From assembly GCF_013488225.1 (NCBI RefSeq), contig NZ_CP041238.1:769501-833500 (forward strand): a stretch of 64,000 bases of DNA, in the 5' to 3' direction. This DNA is from Sinorhizobium mexicanum (GTDB taxonomy: Bacteria; Pseudomonadota; Alphaproteobacteria; Rhizobiales; Rhizobiaceae). Positions 46,783 through 56,522 of this stretch are shown in pieces (position 1 is the first letter of the stretch; every line of letters starts with the position of its first letter). The position numbers and the translations under genes are program-made. The notes beneath the pieces were generated by a model. It saw only the letters and a list, made by a program, of their open reading frames with translations. It was not told the DNA's origin and did not search any database.

Positions 46783-47148
46783 ATGCAGCGACCCTATCGC
46801 CTTTCCTGTCATTGCGGCGACATCTGTGTCGAGGTCGACGCTGAGCTATCGCGATTGCTCGAGTGCAATTGCTCGACGTGCCGGCGTTCCGGTTTCCTGC
46901 ATTGGAAGGTGGATGCCGCCGCTGTCAGGCTGATTACCGAAAAGCGCCGCCTGTCGACCTACATCTGGCGCGGTGTAAGCGAAGGCCATCACTTCTGCCC
47001 GACATGTGGGACTGCGATCCTGCGAAGCGGCTATCCGGGCGACCGCGTCTCGCTCAACGCTCGCTGCATCGAGGGCGTCGATGTATTCACGCTCGAAATC
47101 GAACGGTACGACGGCCGAAACGACATGCCTCCCGGGCCGCTCCCGTAG
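46783..47148 (+). CDS. Gfa/CENP-V family zinc-binding protein
   Basis: A 121-residue protein with the glutathione-dependent formaldehyde-activating enzyme fold. The zinc-binding cysteines are visible: CHCG at 9-12, CNCSTC at 28-33, and CPTC at 72-75. Many members have no proven formaldehyde activity, so the substrate is unknown. It stands alone, with a family III repeat just after its stop. Confidence 0.88.
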   Translation: MQRPYRLSCHCGDICVEVDAELSRLLECNCSTCRRSGFLHWKVDAAAVRLITEKRRLSTYIWRGVSEGHHFCPTCGTAILRSGYPGDRVSLNARCIEGVDVFTLEIERYDGRNDMPPGPLP

Positions 47149-47177
47149 CTGAACGACAGCAGATGTCCGACGCCGCT

Positions 47178-47284
47178 CTAGAGCAATTCCAGGAAAAGTG
47201 TGTAACGGTTTTCCGTCCGGAATTGCGTAGTTTCAACGAGTTAGATCATTTTCACTGTTTCAATGAAACAATGAAATGATCTAG
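47178..47284 (+). repeat. Palindromic repeat, family III, supplies the edd stop codon
   Basis: 107 bp: CTAGAGCAATTCCAGG...CCGGAATTGCG hairpin then TTAGATCATTTTCACTG...CAATGAAATGATCTAG hairpin. Bases 47281-47283 (CTA) read as TAG on the minus strand and end edd. Confidence 0.88.
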
Positions 47285-49098
47285 AATAGGACGCTCGCCC
47301 CATGATCGGCCGCGCCGGCGATCCGGCGGAACGGCGCGAAGAGTTCGCGGCCCATGCCGAATTCGTTGTCGGAGAGGTCGATATGGGCTGGCACGCGCGT
47401 TTTCAGCGCAATGTCTTCGATCAATACCTCGACCGTTCCGGCAAGCGCGTCGATGCGGATGATGTCACCTTCCTGGATGCGCGCGATCGGCCCGCCGTCC
47501 TTGGCTTCCGGCGTGACATGGATGGCTGCCGGGACCTTGCCGGACGCGCCCGACATGCGGCCGTCGGTCAGGATGGCCACCTTCTGGCCGCGGTCCTGCA
47601 GGATGCCGAGCACGGTCGTCAGCTTGTGCAGTTCCGGCATGCCATTGGCCTTCGGACCCTGGAAGCGGACCACGGCAACGAAATCGCCCTCCAGCTTGCC
47701 CGCCTTGAACGCCGCGTTGAGCTCGGCCTGGTCGTGAAAGATCTTCGCCGGCGCTTCGATGATATGACGATCCGGCTTGACGGCCGAAATCTTGATGACC
47801 GCCTTGCCGAGATTGCCGGCGAGCATCTTTAGCCCGCCGGTGTGCTGGAACGGTTGATCGATCGTCGCCAGCACCTTCGGATCGGCGCTCTCTTGCGGCG
47901 CCGGCTCGCGGTGTACGCCACCATTGGCGCCGAGCTTGACGTCGATCGCATAGGCGTCGAGGCCCCGGCCGAACACCGTCCGGACGTCGTCGTGCAGCAA
48001 TCCATTCTTGAGCAGTTGGCCGATCAGGAAGCCCATGCCGCCGGCGGCGTGGAAATGGTTCACGTCCGCGAGCCCGTTCGGATAGACGCGAGCCAGAAGC
48101 GGCACGATGTCGGAAAGTTCGGAGATGTCCTGCCAGGTGAGCAGGATGCCCGCGGCGCGCGCCATGGCGACGAGATGCATGGTGTGGTTGGTCGAGCCGC
48201 CCGTTGCATGCAGGCCGACGACGCCGTTGACGATCGATCGTTCGTCGATCATCTCGCCGGCGGGGGTGAACTCGTTGCCCATGGCGGTGATGGCAAGCGC
48301 TCTTTTCGCTGCTTCCTTCGTCAGCGCGTCGCGCAGCGGCGTGCCAGGATTGATGAAGGAGGCGCCGGGCAGGTGGAAGCCCATGATCTCCATCAGCATC
48401 TGATTGGAGTTGGCGGTGCCGTAGAAGGTGCAGGTGCCGGGGCCGTGATAGGACTTGGACTCCGCCTCGAGCAGTTCGTCGCGACCGACCTTGCCCTCGG
48501 CAAAGAGCTGGCGGACGCGCGCCTTTTCGTCATTCGGCAGCCCCGTCGTCATCGGCCCGGCGGGAACGAAGATCGCGGGCAAATGACCGAAGGTCAGAGC
48601 TGCGATGACAAGGCCGGGCACGATCTTGTCGCAGACGCCGAGATAGACGGCCGCATCGAACATGTTGTGCGACAGGCCGACGCCGGCGGACATCGCGATC
48701 AGGTCGCGCGAAAAGAGCGATAGCTCCATGCCGGGCTGGCCCTGGGTGACGCCGTCGCACATCGCCGGCACGCCACCGGCAACTTGCGCCACGCCGCCCG
48801 CCTCGCGTGCCGCCTCCCGGATTAGCGCCGGGTAGGTCTCGAAGGGCTGGTGCGCCGAGAGCATGTCGTTGTAGGAGGTGATAATACCGAGATTGGGGAC
48901 GCGGTCACCCGCGAGCGCCGCCTTCTCCGCGGGGGAACAGACGGCAAACCCGTGTGCGAGGTTGCCGCAGCCAAGCACGCTGCGATGCGGCCCATTTGCG
49001 GCGGCGCTACGGACACGATCGAGATAGGCTTCGCGCTGGGGTTTCGAACGCTCGACGATGCGGGCGGTGATGGCGGCAACGCGGGAATCGGCGGACAT
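47281..49098 (-). CDS. edd: 6-phosphogluconate dehydratase Edd
   Basis: A 605-residue Fe-S dehydratase converting 6-phosphogluconate to KDPG in the Entner-Doudoroff pathway, the main glucose route in rhizobia. The IlvD/Edd signatures [20 protein letters not shown] and [20 protein letters not shown] are present. Start ATG 49096-49098 has AGGATG upstream. It follows zwf and pgl on the same strand, but a 245-bp gap with a repeat separates it from pgl. Its stop is inside a family III repeat. Confidence 0.96.
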   Translation of the reverse strand: MSADSRVAAITARIVERSKPQREAYLDRVRSAAANGPHRSVLGCGNLAHGFAVCSPAEKAALAGDRVPNLGIITSYNDMLSAHQPFETYPALIREAAREAGGVAQVAGGVPAMCDGVTQGQPGMELSLFSRDLIAMSAGVGLSHNMFDAAVYLGVCDKIVPGLVIAALTFGHLPAIFVPAGPMTTGLPNDEKARVRQLFAEGKVGRDELLEAESKSYHGPGTCTFYGTANSNQMLMEIMGFHLPGASFINPGTPLRDALTKEAAKRALAITAMGNEFTPAGEMIDERSIVNGVVGLHATGGSTNHTMHLVAMARAAGILLTWQDISELSDIVPLLARVYPNGLADVNHFHAAGGMGFLIGQLLKNGLLHDDVRTVFGRGLDAYAIDVKLGANGGVHREPAPQESADPKVLATIDQPFQHTGGLKMLAGNLGKAVIKISAVKPDRHIIEAPAKIFHDQAELNAAFKAGKLEGDFVAVVRFQGPKANGMPELHKLTTVLGILQDRGQKVAILTDGRMSGASGKVPAAIHVTPEAKDGGPIARIQEGDIIRIDALAGTVEVLIEDIALKTRVPAHIDLSDNEFGMGRELFAPFRRIAGAADHGASVLF

Positions 49099-49152
49099 GA
49101 TACATCCTGTTCCGGAGCCTTTGAAGGCCCCTGTCTTCATCCTGTCATCGGT

Positions 49153-49240
49153 CTACAGCGGCCGTGCGGCACCGCATCGGCGGCTGTAACAGTTTGAATT
49201 GCTGAGGAATCTGGCCTCAGTTCGATCGCGAAATGAGGAT
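49153..49240 (-). repeat. Diverged palindromic repeat, family I (inverted), between pgl and edd
   Basis: CTACAGCGGCCGTGCGG...GGCGGCTGTAA hairpin, then AGTTTGAATTGCTGAGGAAT and TGGCCTCAGTTCGAT, matching the order of blocks in 32885-32990 with many changes. Lies in the transcribed spacer between pgl and edd. Confidence 0.65.
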
Positions 49241-49343
49241 AGATCACTCAACACGACCTGCGCACTCGGGAGAACGCGCAAGGAAAGCTCTGGTTCGGGC
49301 CGTTATCTGCCTCGGCGGGCGTTCCCCGAAGGGGGCCGCCTCG

Positions 49344-50042
49344 TTACGGTGCCCAATAGATCTGCAGCGGCGAGGTCGCGCGCCGCAACATGGCGCGGAT
49401 CGGCATCTCCGCCTCATCACCGGACGCCTCCGCTCGGGCAAGAACCTCCTTCTTGCCGTCGCCCTCGATATGCAGGACGAGCAGCCCGGCGTCCTCAAGG
49501 CTGGAAAACGTAAATGTCAACCGCGGTTCGCCCGCGCCGTCCGCCTCCATCGTGATCACGCCGCGTGGCGTCGCCGGATCGATCGCCTCCTTAAGGCGCG
49601 TCCCTCCCGGGAAGAACGAGGCGGTGTGTCCGTCCGTTCCCATCCCGAGAACAACGACATCGAAGGGCGCGCCGACTGCGGCCGCCGACCGGCTTGCCTT
49701 CACTGCGGCATCCTCGGCCGTGGCTGCAGCGTGGTAGAGCGGCAGGAACTTTGCCGCCGTCGCCTTGTTCTGCAGCAGATTGGCGGCGACCAGCCCGTGG
49801 TTGGAGCGTTCGTTTTCCGGCGGCACGAACCGTTCGTCGACAAGGGTGACGGTCACTTTCGTCCAATCGAGTTCGCGCCGCGACAGGGCTTGGAAGAAGG
49901 CTTTCGGCGTCGATCCGCCGGAGACCGCGATACTCGCAGCGCCGCGAGCTTCGATCGCCGCGGCGAGCTTGGCGCTGACCGCATCCGCCAGTCCCTCCGC
50001 CAATGCGGTTCCATTCTCGAATGTGTGCAGGGTGGTGCTCAT
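49344..50042 (-). CDS. pgl: 6-phosphogluconolactonase Pgl
   Basis: A 232-residue cytosolic enzyme of the NagB-like fold that hydrolyses 6-phosphogluconolactone. Signatures: AVSGGSTPKAFFQALS, TLVDERFVPPENERSN and LGMGTDGHTASFFPG. It starts nine bases after the zwf stop, so the two are co-translated steps of the same pathway. Confidence 0.95.
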   Translation of the reverse strand: MSTTLHTFENGTALAEGLADAVSAKLAAAIEARGAASIAVSGGSTPKAFFQALSRRELDWTKVTVTLVDERFVPPENERSNHGLVAANLLQNKATAAKFLPLYHAAATAEDAAVKASRSAAAVGAPFDVVVLGMGTDGHTASFFPGGTRLKEAIDPATPRGVITMEADGAGEPRLTFTFSSLEDAGLLVLHIEGDGKKEVLARAEASGDEAEMPIRAMLRRATSPLQIYWAP

Positions 50043-50051
50043 GAGCCGGTC

Positions 50052-51527
<1,476 letters not shown>

Positions 51528-51624
51528 GGGATATCTCGATCTCTTTCAGGTCAGGGGAGGTATAATCTAATCGATTTAAAAAGGCTAGGGTGCGACGCAA
51601 CAAAATGCGCGCGCACGCGGCTTT

Positions 51625-52911
51625 TTAGAACCGGTCGCGCAAGGCATACCAGCTGAGCGCGAGAAACAGCAGCGCCGAGCGGAATCGCATTCCGCCCGGG
51701 AAAGCGGGTATTTTCAAGGCCTTGAGGAGATCCAGCTCCGTCTGTTTGCCCAGGACGAGGTCAGCATAGAGCTTGCCGCAATAGTTGGACAGCATGACGC
51801 CGTGCCCGGAATAGCCGCCGATGCTCGTGACCCCCGGCATGACCTCCCGGCAGAAGGGCTGGCGCGGCATGGTGATGCCGACCGAACCGCCCCAGGCGTG
51901 GGTAATCTCGACGTTGGCGAGTGCCGGATAGATCTCGCTGATCTGACGGCGGATATGGCTGGAAATGTCGCGTGGATTGTCGGCGGTATAGGCTTCGCGC
52001 CCGCCGAAGAGCAGCCGTCCGTCTTTCGATTTGCGGAAATAGCGCACGACGAAACGGGAATCGTCGACCGATTCCCCGCCGGGCAGCACATCCGGATGGT
52101 CGGACAGGACCTTTGTAGCGCCAATGAACGAGCGGATAGGCATGACGTGGCTGGCGGTCACGGGCTCCAGGTTGCCGATATAGGCATTGCAGGCGAGCAG
52201 CGCCCGATCGGCGGTGATCGCGCCGCGATCGGTGTCGATGACGACCGCGGCCCCCTTTTTCTCGATCTTCAGCGCCTTTGTCTGCTCGTGGAGGCTGGCG
52301 CCGGCACGGGCCGCCTGCGTTGCGAGGCCGACGAGCAGTTTCATCGGATGGATGTGCCCGGTGCCGGTGTCGCGGATGCCGAAGTGATAATGGTGCGATC
52401 CGAGCCGGCTTGCGGTCTCTTCGCGTTCCATCAAGGAGAGGTGCGGATATCCGAAACGCTCCGTCATCGCCTCGACATGGCGGCGGTAGTCGTTCTCGAG
52501 GCTTTTCTTGTGGCCGACGGAAAGCTGCCCCGGCACGAATTCGATGTCGATTCCGTGTTCGCCGGCGAAGCCCAGGAGATAGCGCTTGGCGTTCTCCGCC
52601 ATCTCGAACAGCAGCTTGGCGCGCTCGTGGCCGAGCGTCTCTTCCGTATCCTCCGCCCATGCGCGCTGGCCGGTGCCGAATTGGCCGCCGTTGCGACCCG
52701 AGGCGCCGTCGCCGAAACGGCAGGCGTCGATCAACGTGACGTCAGCTCCGTTTTTCGCGAGATTGTAGGCGGCTTGAAGACCTGTGTAGCCGCCGCCGAC
52801 GATGGCGACGCCGGTTTTCCGCGACCCCGCCAGCGCTGGATAGACCGGACGCTCAGGGATCGTCGCCTCATACCAGGAAATTCCGGGCGAGATCGGGCTT
52901 TGCCAGGGCAT
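51625..52911 (-). CDS. FAD-dependent amine oxidase, PuuB-like
   Basis: A 428-residue DAO-family flavoprotein. The Rossmann loop is VAIVGGGYTGLQAAYNLAKN near residues 33-52; GASGRNGGQFGTGQR and the C-terminal GYSGHGVMLSNYCGKLYADL are typical of gamma-glutamylputrescine oxidase and related enzymes. The partner gene just upstream (15 bases) is a PuuA-like ligase, so oxidation of a gamma-glutamylated polyamine is a reasonable inference. The C-terminal tail (ALLFLALSWYALRDRF) is hydrophobic, as in several members. Confidence 0.87.
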   Translation of the reverse strand: MPWQSPISPGISWYEATIPERPVYPALAGSRKTGVAIVGGGYTGLQAAYNLAKNGADVTLIDACRFGDGASGRNGGQFGTGQRAWAEDTEETLGHERAKLLFEMAENAKRYLLGFAGEHGIDIEFVPGQLSVGHKKSLENDYRRHVEAMTERFGYPHLSLMEREETASRLGSHHYHFGIRDTGTGHIHPMKLLVGLATQAARAGASLHEQTKALKIEKKGAAVVIDTDRGAITADRALLACNAYIGNLEPVTASHVMPIRSFIGATKVLSDHPDVLPGGESVDDSRFVVRYFRKSKDGRLLFGGREAYTADNPRDISSHIRRQISEIYPALANVEITHAWGGSVGITMPRQPFCREVMPGVTSIGGYSGHGVMLSNYCGKLYADLVLGKQTELDLLKALKIPAFPGGMRFRSALLFLALSWYALRDRF

Positions 52912-52926
52912 GAGGCCGCCTTTCGG

Positions 52927-54363
52927 TCAGACGTTCAGAAGCAGGAATTCGCGTTCCCACGGACTGATGACCTGCATGAAGGTCTCGAATTCGCCACGCT
53001 TCACGCCGGCATAGATGGCGATGAATTCGGGCGTGAAGACATCGGCGAGCGAAGGTGCGGATTCAAGCAGCGACACGGCCTCGAGCAAGCCGCGCGGCAG
53101 ATCGATTTCGCCTTCGTTGGCGGTGTCCTCGGTCGGCGGCGTGGGTTGCAGACCCCCGATGATGCCGAGATAGCCGCAGCCGAGCGAGGCGGCGAGCGCC
53201 AGGTAGGGATTGGCGTCCGAACTCGGCAGGCGGTTTTCGATGCGTCGCGCCGCCGCATCCGATACGGGGATGCGGAACGCCGTCGTCCGGTTATCGTAAC
53301 CCCAGGCGGTGTTCACCGGCGCCGACATGTCGGGCGTCAGCCGCCGGTAGGAGTTCACGTAGGGCGCCATCATCGCCAACGTCCGCGGCACATAATGCTG
53401 CATGCCGCCGATAAAGGAGAAGAACTCCTTCGATGGTGACCCGTTCACATTCGAGAAGAGGTTGCGACCGGTGTTGATCTCGACCACCGACTGGTGAATG
53501 TGCATCGCCGAGCCGGGCTGGCCCTGCATCGGCTTCGCCATGAAGGTCGCGTAGATGCCGTGCTTCAGTGCCGCTTCACGAATTGTCCGCTTGAACAGGA
53601 AAACCTGGTCGGCAAGCTCGATCGGGTCGCCGTGCCTGAGGTTGATTTCGAGTTGCGCCGGTCCCTCTTCGTGAATGAGGGTATCGATCTCGAGGCCCTG
53701 CTTCTCGGAGAAGTGGTAGATGTCGTCAATCAGTTCGTCGAATTCGTTGATGCCGGCGATCGAATAGCCCTGGCCGCCGAGAATCGAGCGGCCGGAGCGG
53801 CCCTTCGGCGGACGCAGCGGATAGTCCGGATCGTCGTTCTGGGCGACGAGATAGAATTCGATCTCGGGCGCGACGACCGGCTTCCATCCCTTCTGGCGAT
53901 AGAGGTCGACCACGCGTTTCAATACGTTGCGCGGCGTATAGTTGATCTGCTCGCCCTGCGAGCCGACAATGTCGCAGATCACCTGCGCCGTCGGGTCGGA
54001 CTCCCAGGGAACAATAGACAGGGTCGAAAGGTCCGGCACCAGCTTGATGTCGCTGTCGCGCGAATCGTAACGGAACTGGCCGGTCTCCTCGGGATATTCG
54101 CCGGAAATGGTGTGACGGTAGATCGCCGACGGCAGGGCGAGCGAGGTGTTGGAGGTGAATTTTGAGGTCGGCATCATCTTGCCGCGCGGTACGCCGGCAA
54201 GGTCGGGCGTGATGCACTCGATGTCTTCAATGCCGCGGATCCTGAGCCAGTCGACCGCTTCCTTCCAGGTCTTCACGCCTCGCGGCGAATGCAGGGCGGC
54301 GGGTATTTTCGAAGTCTTGCTGATCTTTGCTGCTTGCTGGGCGACACTTCTCTTGGAGGGCAT
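52927..54363 (-). CDS. Glutamine synthetase-family protein, PuuA-like
   Basis: A 478-residue GlnA-fold ligase. Visible parts are the Mg/ATP motif VVAPEIEFYLVAQNDDPDYP, EEGPAQLEINLRHGDPIELA, FMAKPMQGQPGSAMHIHQS and NTAWGYDNRTTAFRIP. Divergence from true glutamine synthetase and the neighbouring PuuB-like oxidase point to gamma-glutamylation of a polyamine or other amine rather than ammonia assimilation. It is the first gene of a two-gene leftward operon. Confidence 0.88.
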   Translation of the reverse strand: MPSKRSVAQQAAKISKTSKIPAALHSPRGVKTWKEAVDWLRIRGIEDIECITPDLAGVPRGKMMPTSKFTSNTSLALPSAIYRHTISGEYPEETGQFRYDSRDSDIKLVPDLSTLSIVPWESDPTAQVICDIVGSQGEQINYTPRNVLKRVVDLYRQKGWKPVVAPEIEFYLVAQNDDPDYPLRPPKGRSGRSILGGQGYSIAGINEFDELIDDIYHFSEKQGLEIDTLIHEEGPAQLEINLRHGDPIELADQVFLFKRTIREAALKHGIYATFMAKPMQGQPGSAMHIHQSVVEINTGRNLFSNVNGSPSKEFFSFIGGMQHYVPRTLAMMAPYVNSYRRLTPDMSAPVNTAWGYDNRTTAFRIPVSDAAARRIENRLPSSDANPYLALAASLGCGYLGIIGGLQPTPPTEDTANEGEIDLPRGLLEAVSLLESAPSLADVFTPEFIAIYAGVKRGEFETFMQVISPWEREFLLLNV

Positions 54364-54496
54364 AAATCACCGGTTTTGGCTTCGGATTGCGCATCATACC
54401 CGGAGTTTGACGATTGGCTAGAGTAGCGCGACGGATCACGATTGACTTTTGGTTCCGCCATCGGAAAGGAAGGCTGAAACGCGAAAAGGGTCTTCC

Positions 54497-55681
54497 GTGG
54501 CAGAAAAACACGACGTGGTGATCATTGGCGCCGGTGCCGCCGGCATGATGTGCGCGATCGAGGCGGGAAAACGCGGACGCCGCGTGCTCGTGCTCGATCA
54601 CGCCAAGGCACCTGGGGAGAAGATCCGCATTTCCGGCGGCGGCCGCTGCAACTTCACCAATATTCACGCCGGACCGAAGAACTTCCTCTCCGAGAATCCG
54701 CATTTCTGCAAGTCGGCGCTGGCGCGCTACCGGCCGCAGGATTTTGTTGCACTGGTCGAGAGGCACGGCATTGCATGGCACGAGAAGACGCTTGGCCAGC
54801 TCTTCTGCGATCATTCGGCGAAGGACATCATCCGCATGCTGCTTGCCGAGGTGCAGGAGGCGGGCGTGGCTCTCCGGCTTGCAACGGCGGTCTCGGCGGT
54901 CGAGAGAGTCGCGTCCGGCTTCCGGGTGACGACGGATGATGCTGCCGTCGAGGCTGCGTCGCTGGTGGTGGCGAGCGGCGGCAAGTCGATTCCGAAAATG
55001 GGTGCCACGGGTTTTGCCTACAGGATCGCCGAACAGTTCGGCTTGCCGATCGTTGAAACGCGGCCTGCACTGGTTCCGTTGACCCTCGATCCGGCGCAAC
55101 TGGAAAAGATCGGCGAACTGGCCGGCGTTGCCGCCGATGCCGAGGCGCGCTGCGGCAAGGCCGCCTTCCGCGAAGCGGTGCTGCTCACCCACCGCGGCTT
55201 GAGTGGACCCGCCATCCTGCAGATCTCCTCCTATTGGCGAGAGGGCGCGGAGATCGTTCTGCGGCTGATGCCGGATATCGATATCGCGTCCATCCTCAAG
55301 GGGATGCGCCGAACGAACGGGCGGCAGGCCGCACAGACCGCCCTGGCCGACATCCTGCCGCGACGGCTGGCGCAGTTCTTTGCGGAAGAAGCCAAGCTCG
55401 CGGGGCGGATGCTCGCCGACCTTTCCGACAAGGCCATCGACGCGCTGTCGGCTTCCGTCCAGAACTGGACGCTGAGGCCCGCCGGGTCGGAGGGCTACAG
55501 GACCGCCGAAGTTACGCTCGGCGGGGTCGATACCCGTGCGCTCGATTCCCGAACGATGCAGGCGAGGGAAGTTCCGGGGCTTTATTTCATCGGCGAATGC
55601 GTCGATGTCACCGGATGGCTCGGCGGCTACAATTTCCAATGGGCCTGGGCCTCCGGTTTCGCCGCCGGTCAAGAGGTGTGA
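54497..55681 (+). CDS. YhiN/HI0933-family flavoprotein
   Basis: A 394-residue NAD(P)/FAD-dependent oxidoreductase-like protein. FAD-binding GAGAAGMMCAIEAGKRG is near the N-terminus, followed by the family hallmark KIRISGGGRCNFTN, and the C-terminal GYNFQWAWASGFAAGQ. The biochemical role of the family is not settled. GTG start at 54497 with AAAAGGG upstream. A 10-bp palindrome follows at 55710-55738. Confidence 0.88.
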   Translation: MAEKHDVVIIGAGAAGMMCAIEAGKRGRRVLVLDHAKAPGEKIRISGGGRCNFTNIHAGPKNFLSENPHFCKSALARYRPQDFVALVERHGIAWHEKTLGQLFCDHSAKDIIRMLLAEVQEAGVALRLATAVSAVERVASGFRVTTDDAAVEAASLVVASGGKSIPKMGATGFAYRIAEQFGLPIVETRPALVPLTLDPAQLEKIGELAGVAADAEARCGKAAFREAVLLTHRGLSGPAILQISSYWREGAEIVLRLMPDIDIASILKGMRRTNGRQAAQTALADILPRRLAQFFAEEAKLAGRMLADLSDKAIDALSASVQNWTLRPAGSEGYRTAEVTLGGVDTRALDSRTMQAREVPGLYFIGECVDVTGWLGGYNFQWAWASGFAAGQEV

Positions 55682-55709
55682 CCATGCGGAAGAATTGGTG
55701 ATTTGCCTT

Positions 55710-55738
55710 TTCAGCCATTGTTAACGGAAATGGCTGAA
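55710..55738 (+). terminator. Possible terminator after the YhiN-type gene
   Basis: Perfect 10-bp stem TTCAGCCATT / AATGGCTGAA with a 9-base loop, 28 bases after the stop. No T-run follows, so this is only a candidate. Confidence 0.45.
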
Positions 55739-55886
55739 CCTGAATTCATGGCTGCACGGCCTGCACAGGACTGGGGCGGTCCCTAAAAGGAAACCACACT
55801 GTTTCCATTTCATGGACTTTCCCTGGCCGCAGGATGAAGGCAGCATGATGTGCATGGTCGCCGGGTTGGCTGCCAGCAATTCAAGG

Positions 55887-55928
55887 TTGCAGCGTCCTTT
55901 GCGCGTCGGAAAACGCGCGGCGCTGCAG
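55887..55928 (+). repeat. Partial palindromic repeat, family I
   Basis: GTTGCAGCGTCC...GCGCGT/ACGCGC...GGCGCTGCAG hairpin, preceded by AGCAATTCAAG as in the family I linker. The CTAC/GTAG outer bases are changed to compensating TTGC/GCAG. Confidence 0.7.
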
Positions 55929-55945
55929 GACAAGGACAGGATGCC

Positions 55946-56086
55946 ATGACCCACTCACGCCGCCGTCCCCGCGCTGTTGCGATTGCCCGCACCGAGCAGA
56001 GCCACTTCCACCATGAGCTCATTGCCTTCGGTGCTGTTATCGCTTTGTTTCTCGTTGTAACCTTCGCGACGTTCGCCGCGTTCTGA
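55946..56086 (+). CDS. Small single-pass membrane protein (46 residues), putative
   Basis: A short frame: basic N-terminus (MTHSRRRPRAVAIARTEQSH) then one hydrophobic helix (LIAFGAVIALFLVVTFATFA) ending at the C-terminus. AAGGACAGG lies a few bases before the ATG. It stands alone after a partial repeat. Coding status is unproven. Confidence 0.45.
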   Translation: MTHSRRRPRAVAIARTEQSHFHHELIAFGAVIALFLVVTFATFAAF

Positions 56087-56522
56087 ATGCAAAGTCAGGA
56101 AGGCGGAAGCGTCTTCCAGGTGAAGCGCGTTCACCTGATCCAAATTGCGGCGCCTGTGATCCGGCCGAAACGGCATGGCCGTTGTCGCAATATCGTCCCG
56201 GCCCCATCACCGCGTCAAAACTGACGGCCGCTTATACAAATCTTAATCGTTCAAATCGACTATGGCGCCCGAGTGAGTCCCGTCAGGGCCTCGCCGCCCT
56301 ACAGCGCCGCGCGTCTGTCAGACGCGCAAGGAAACATGCAGTAAGAGGCAGCGTGGCTCCGCAATGATTGCCGGCGGACTAGCGGCGTGCGCCGCATGAT
56401 TTCCCGAAAAACATCAGCCTGTTTGCGCATCGGGTGGCTGTTCCTCCGCAAGCAATCGCTTGGGGCGGTACGTCGGGCCATCGGGGGAAGCGAAACGCGA
56501 GCTGCGAGCCAAGGTGTTTTCA
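56087..56522. other. 436-bp gap before the chemoreceptor gene
   Basis: It contains one partial family I repeat (56299-56343) and otherwise no gene that I can support. The right end should hold the chemoreceptor promoter; AAGGTG sits seven bases before its ATG. Two extra ATGs and a frame open from 56460 do not look coding. Confidence 0.6.
56299..56343 (-). repeat. Partial palindromic repeat, family I
   Basis: CTACAGCGCCGCGCGTCTG / CAGACGCGC hairpin followed by AAGGAAACATGCAG, i.e. the first half of family I in the 32885 orientation. Confidence 0.7.
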
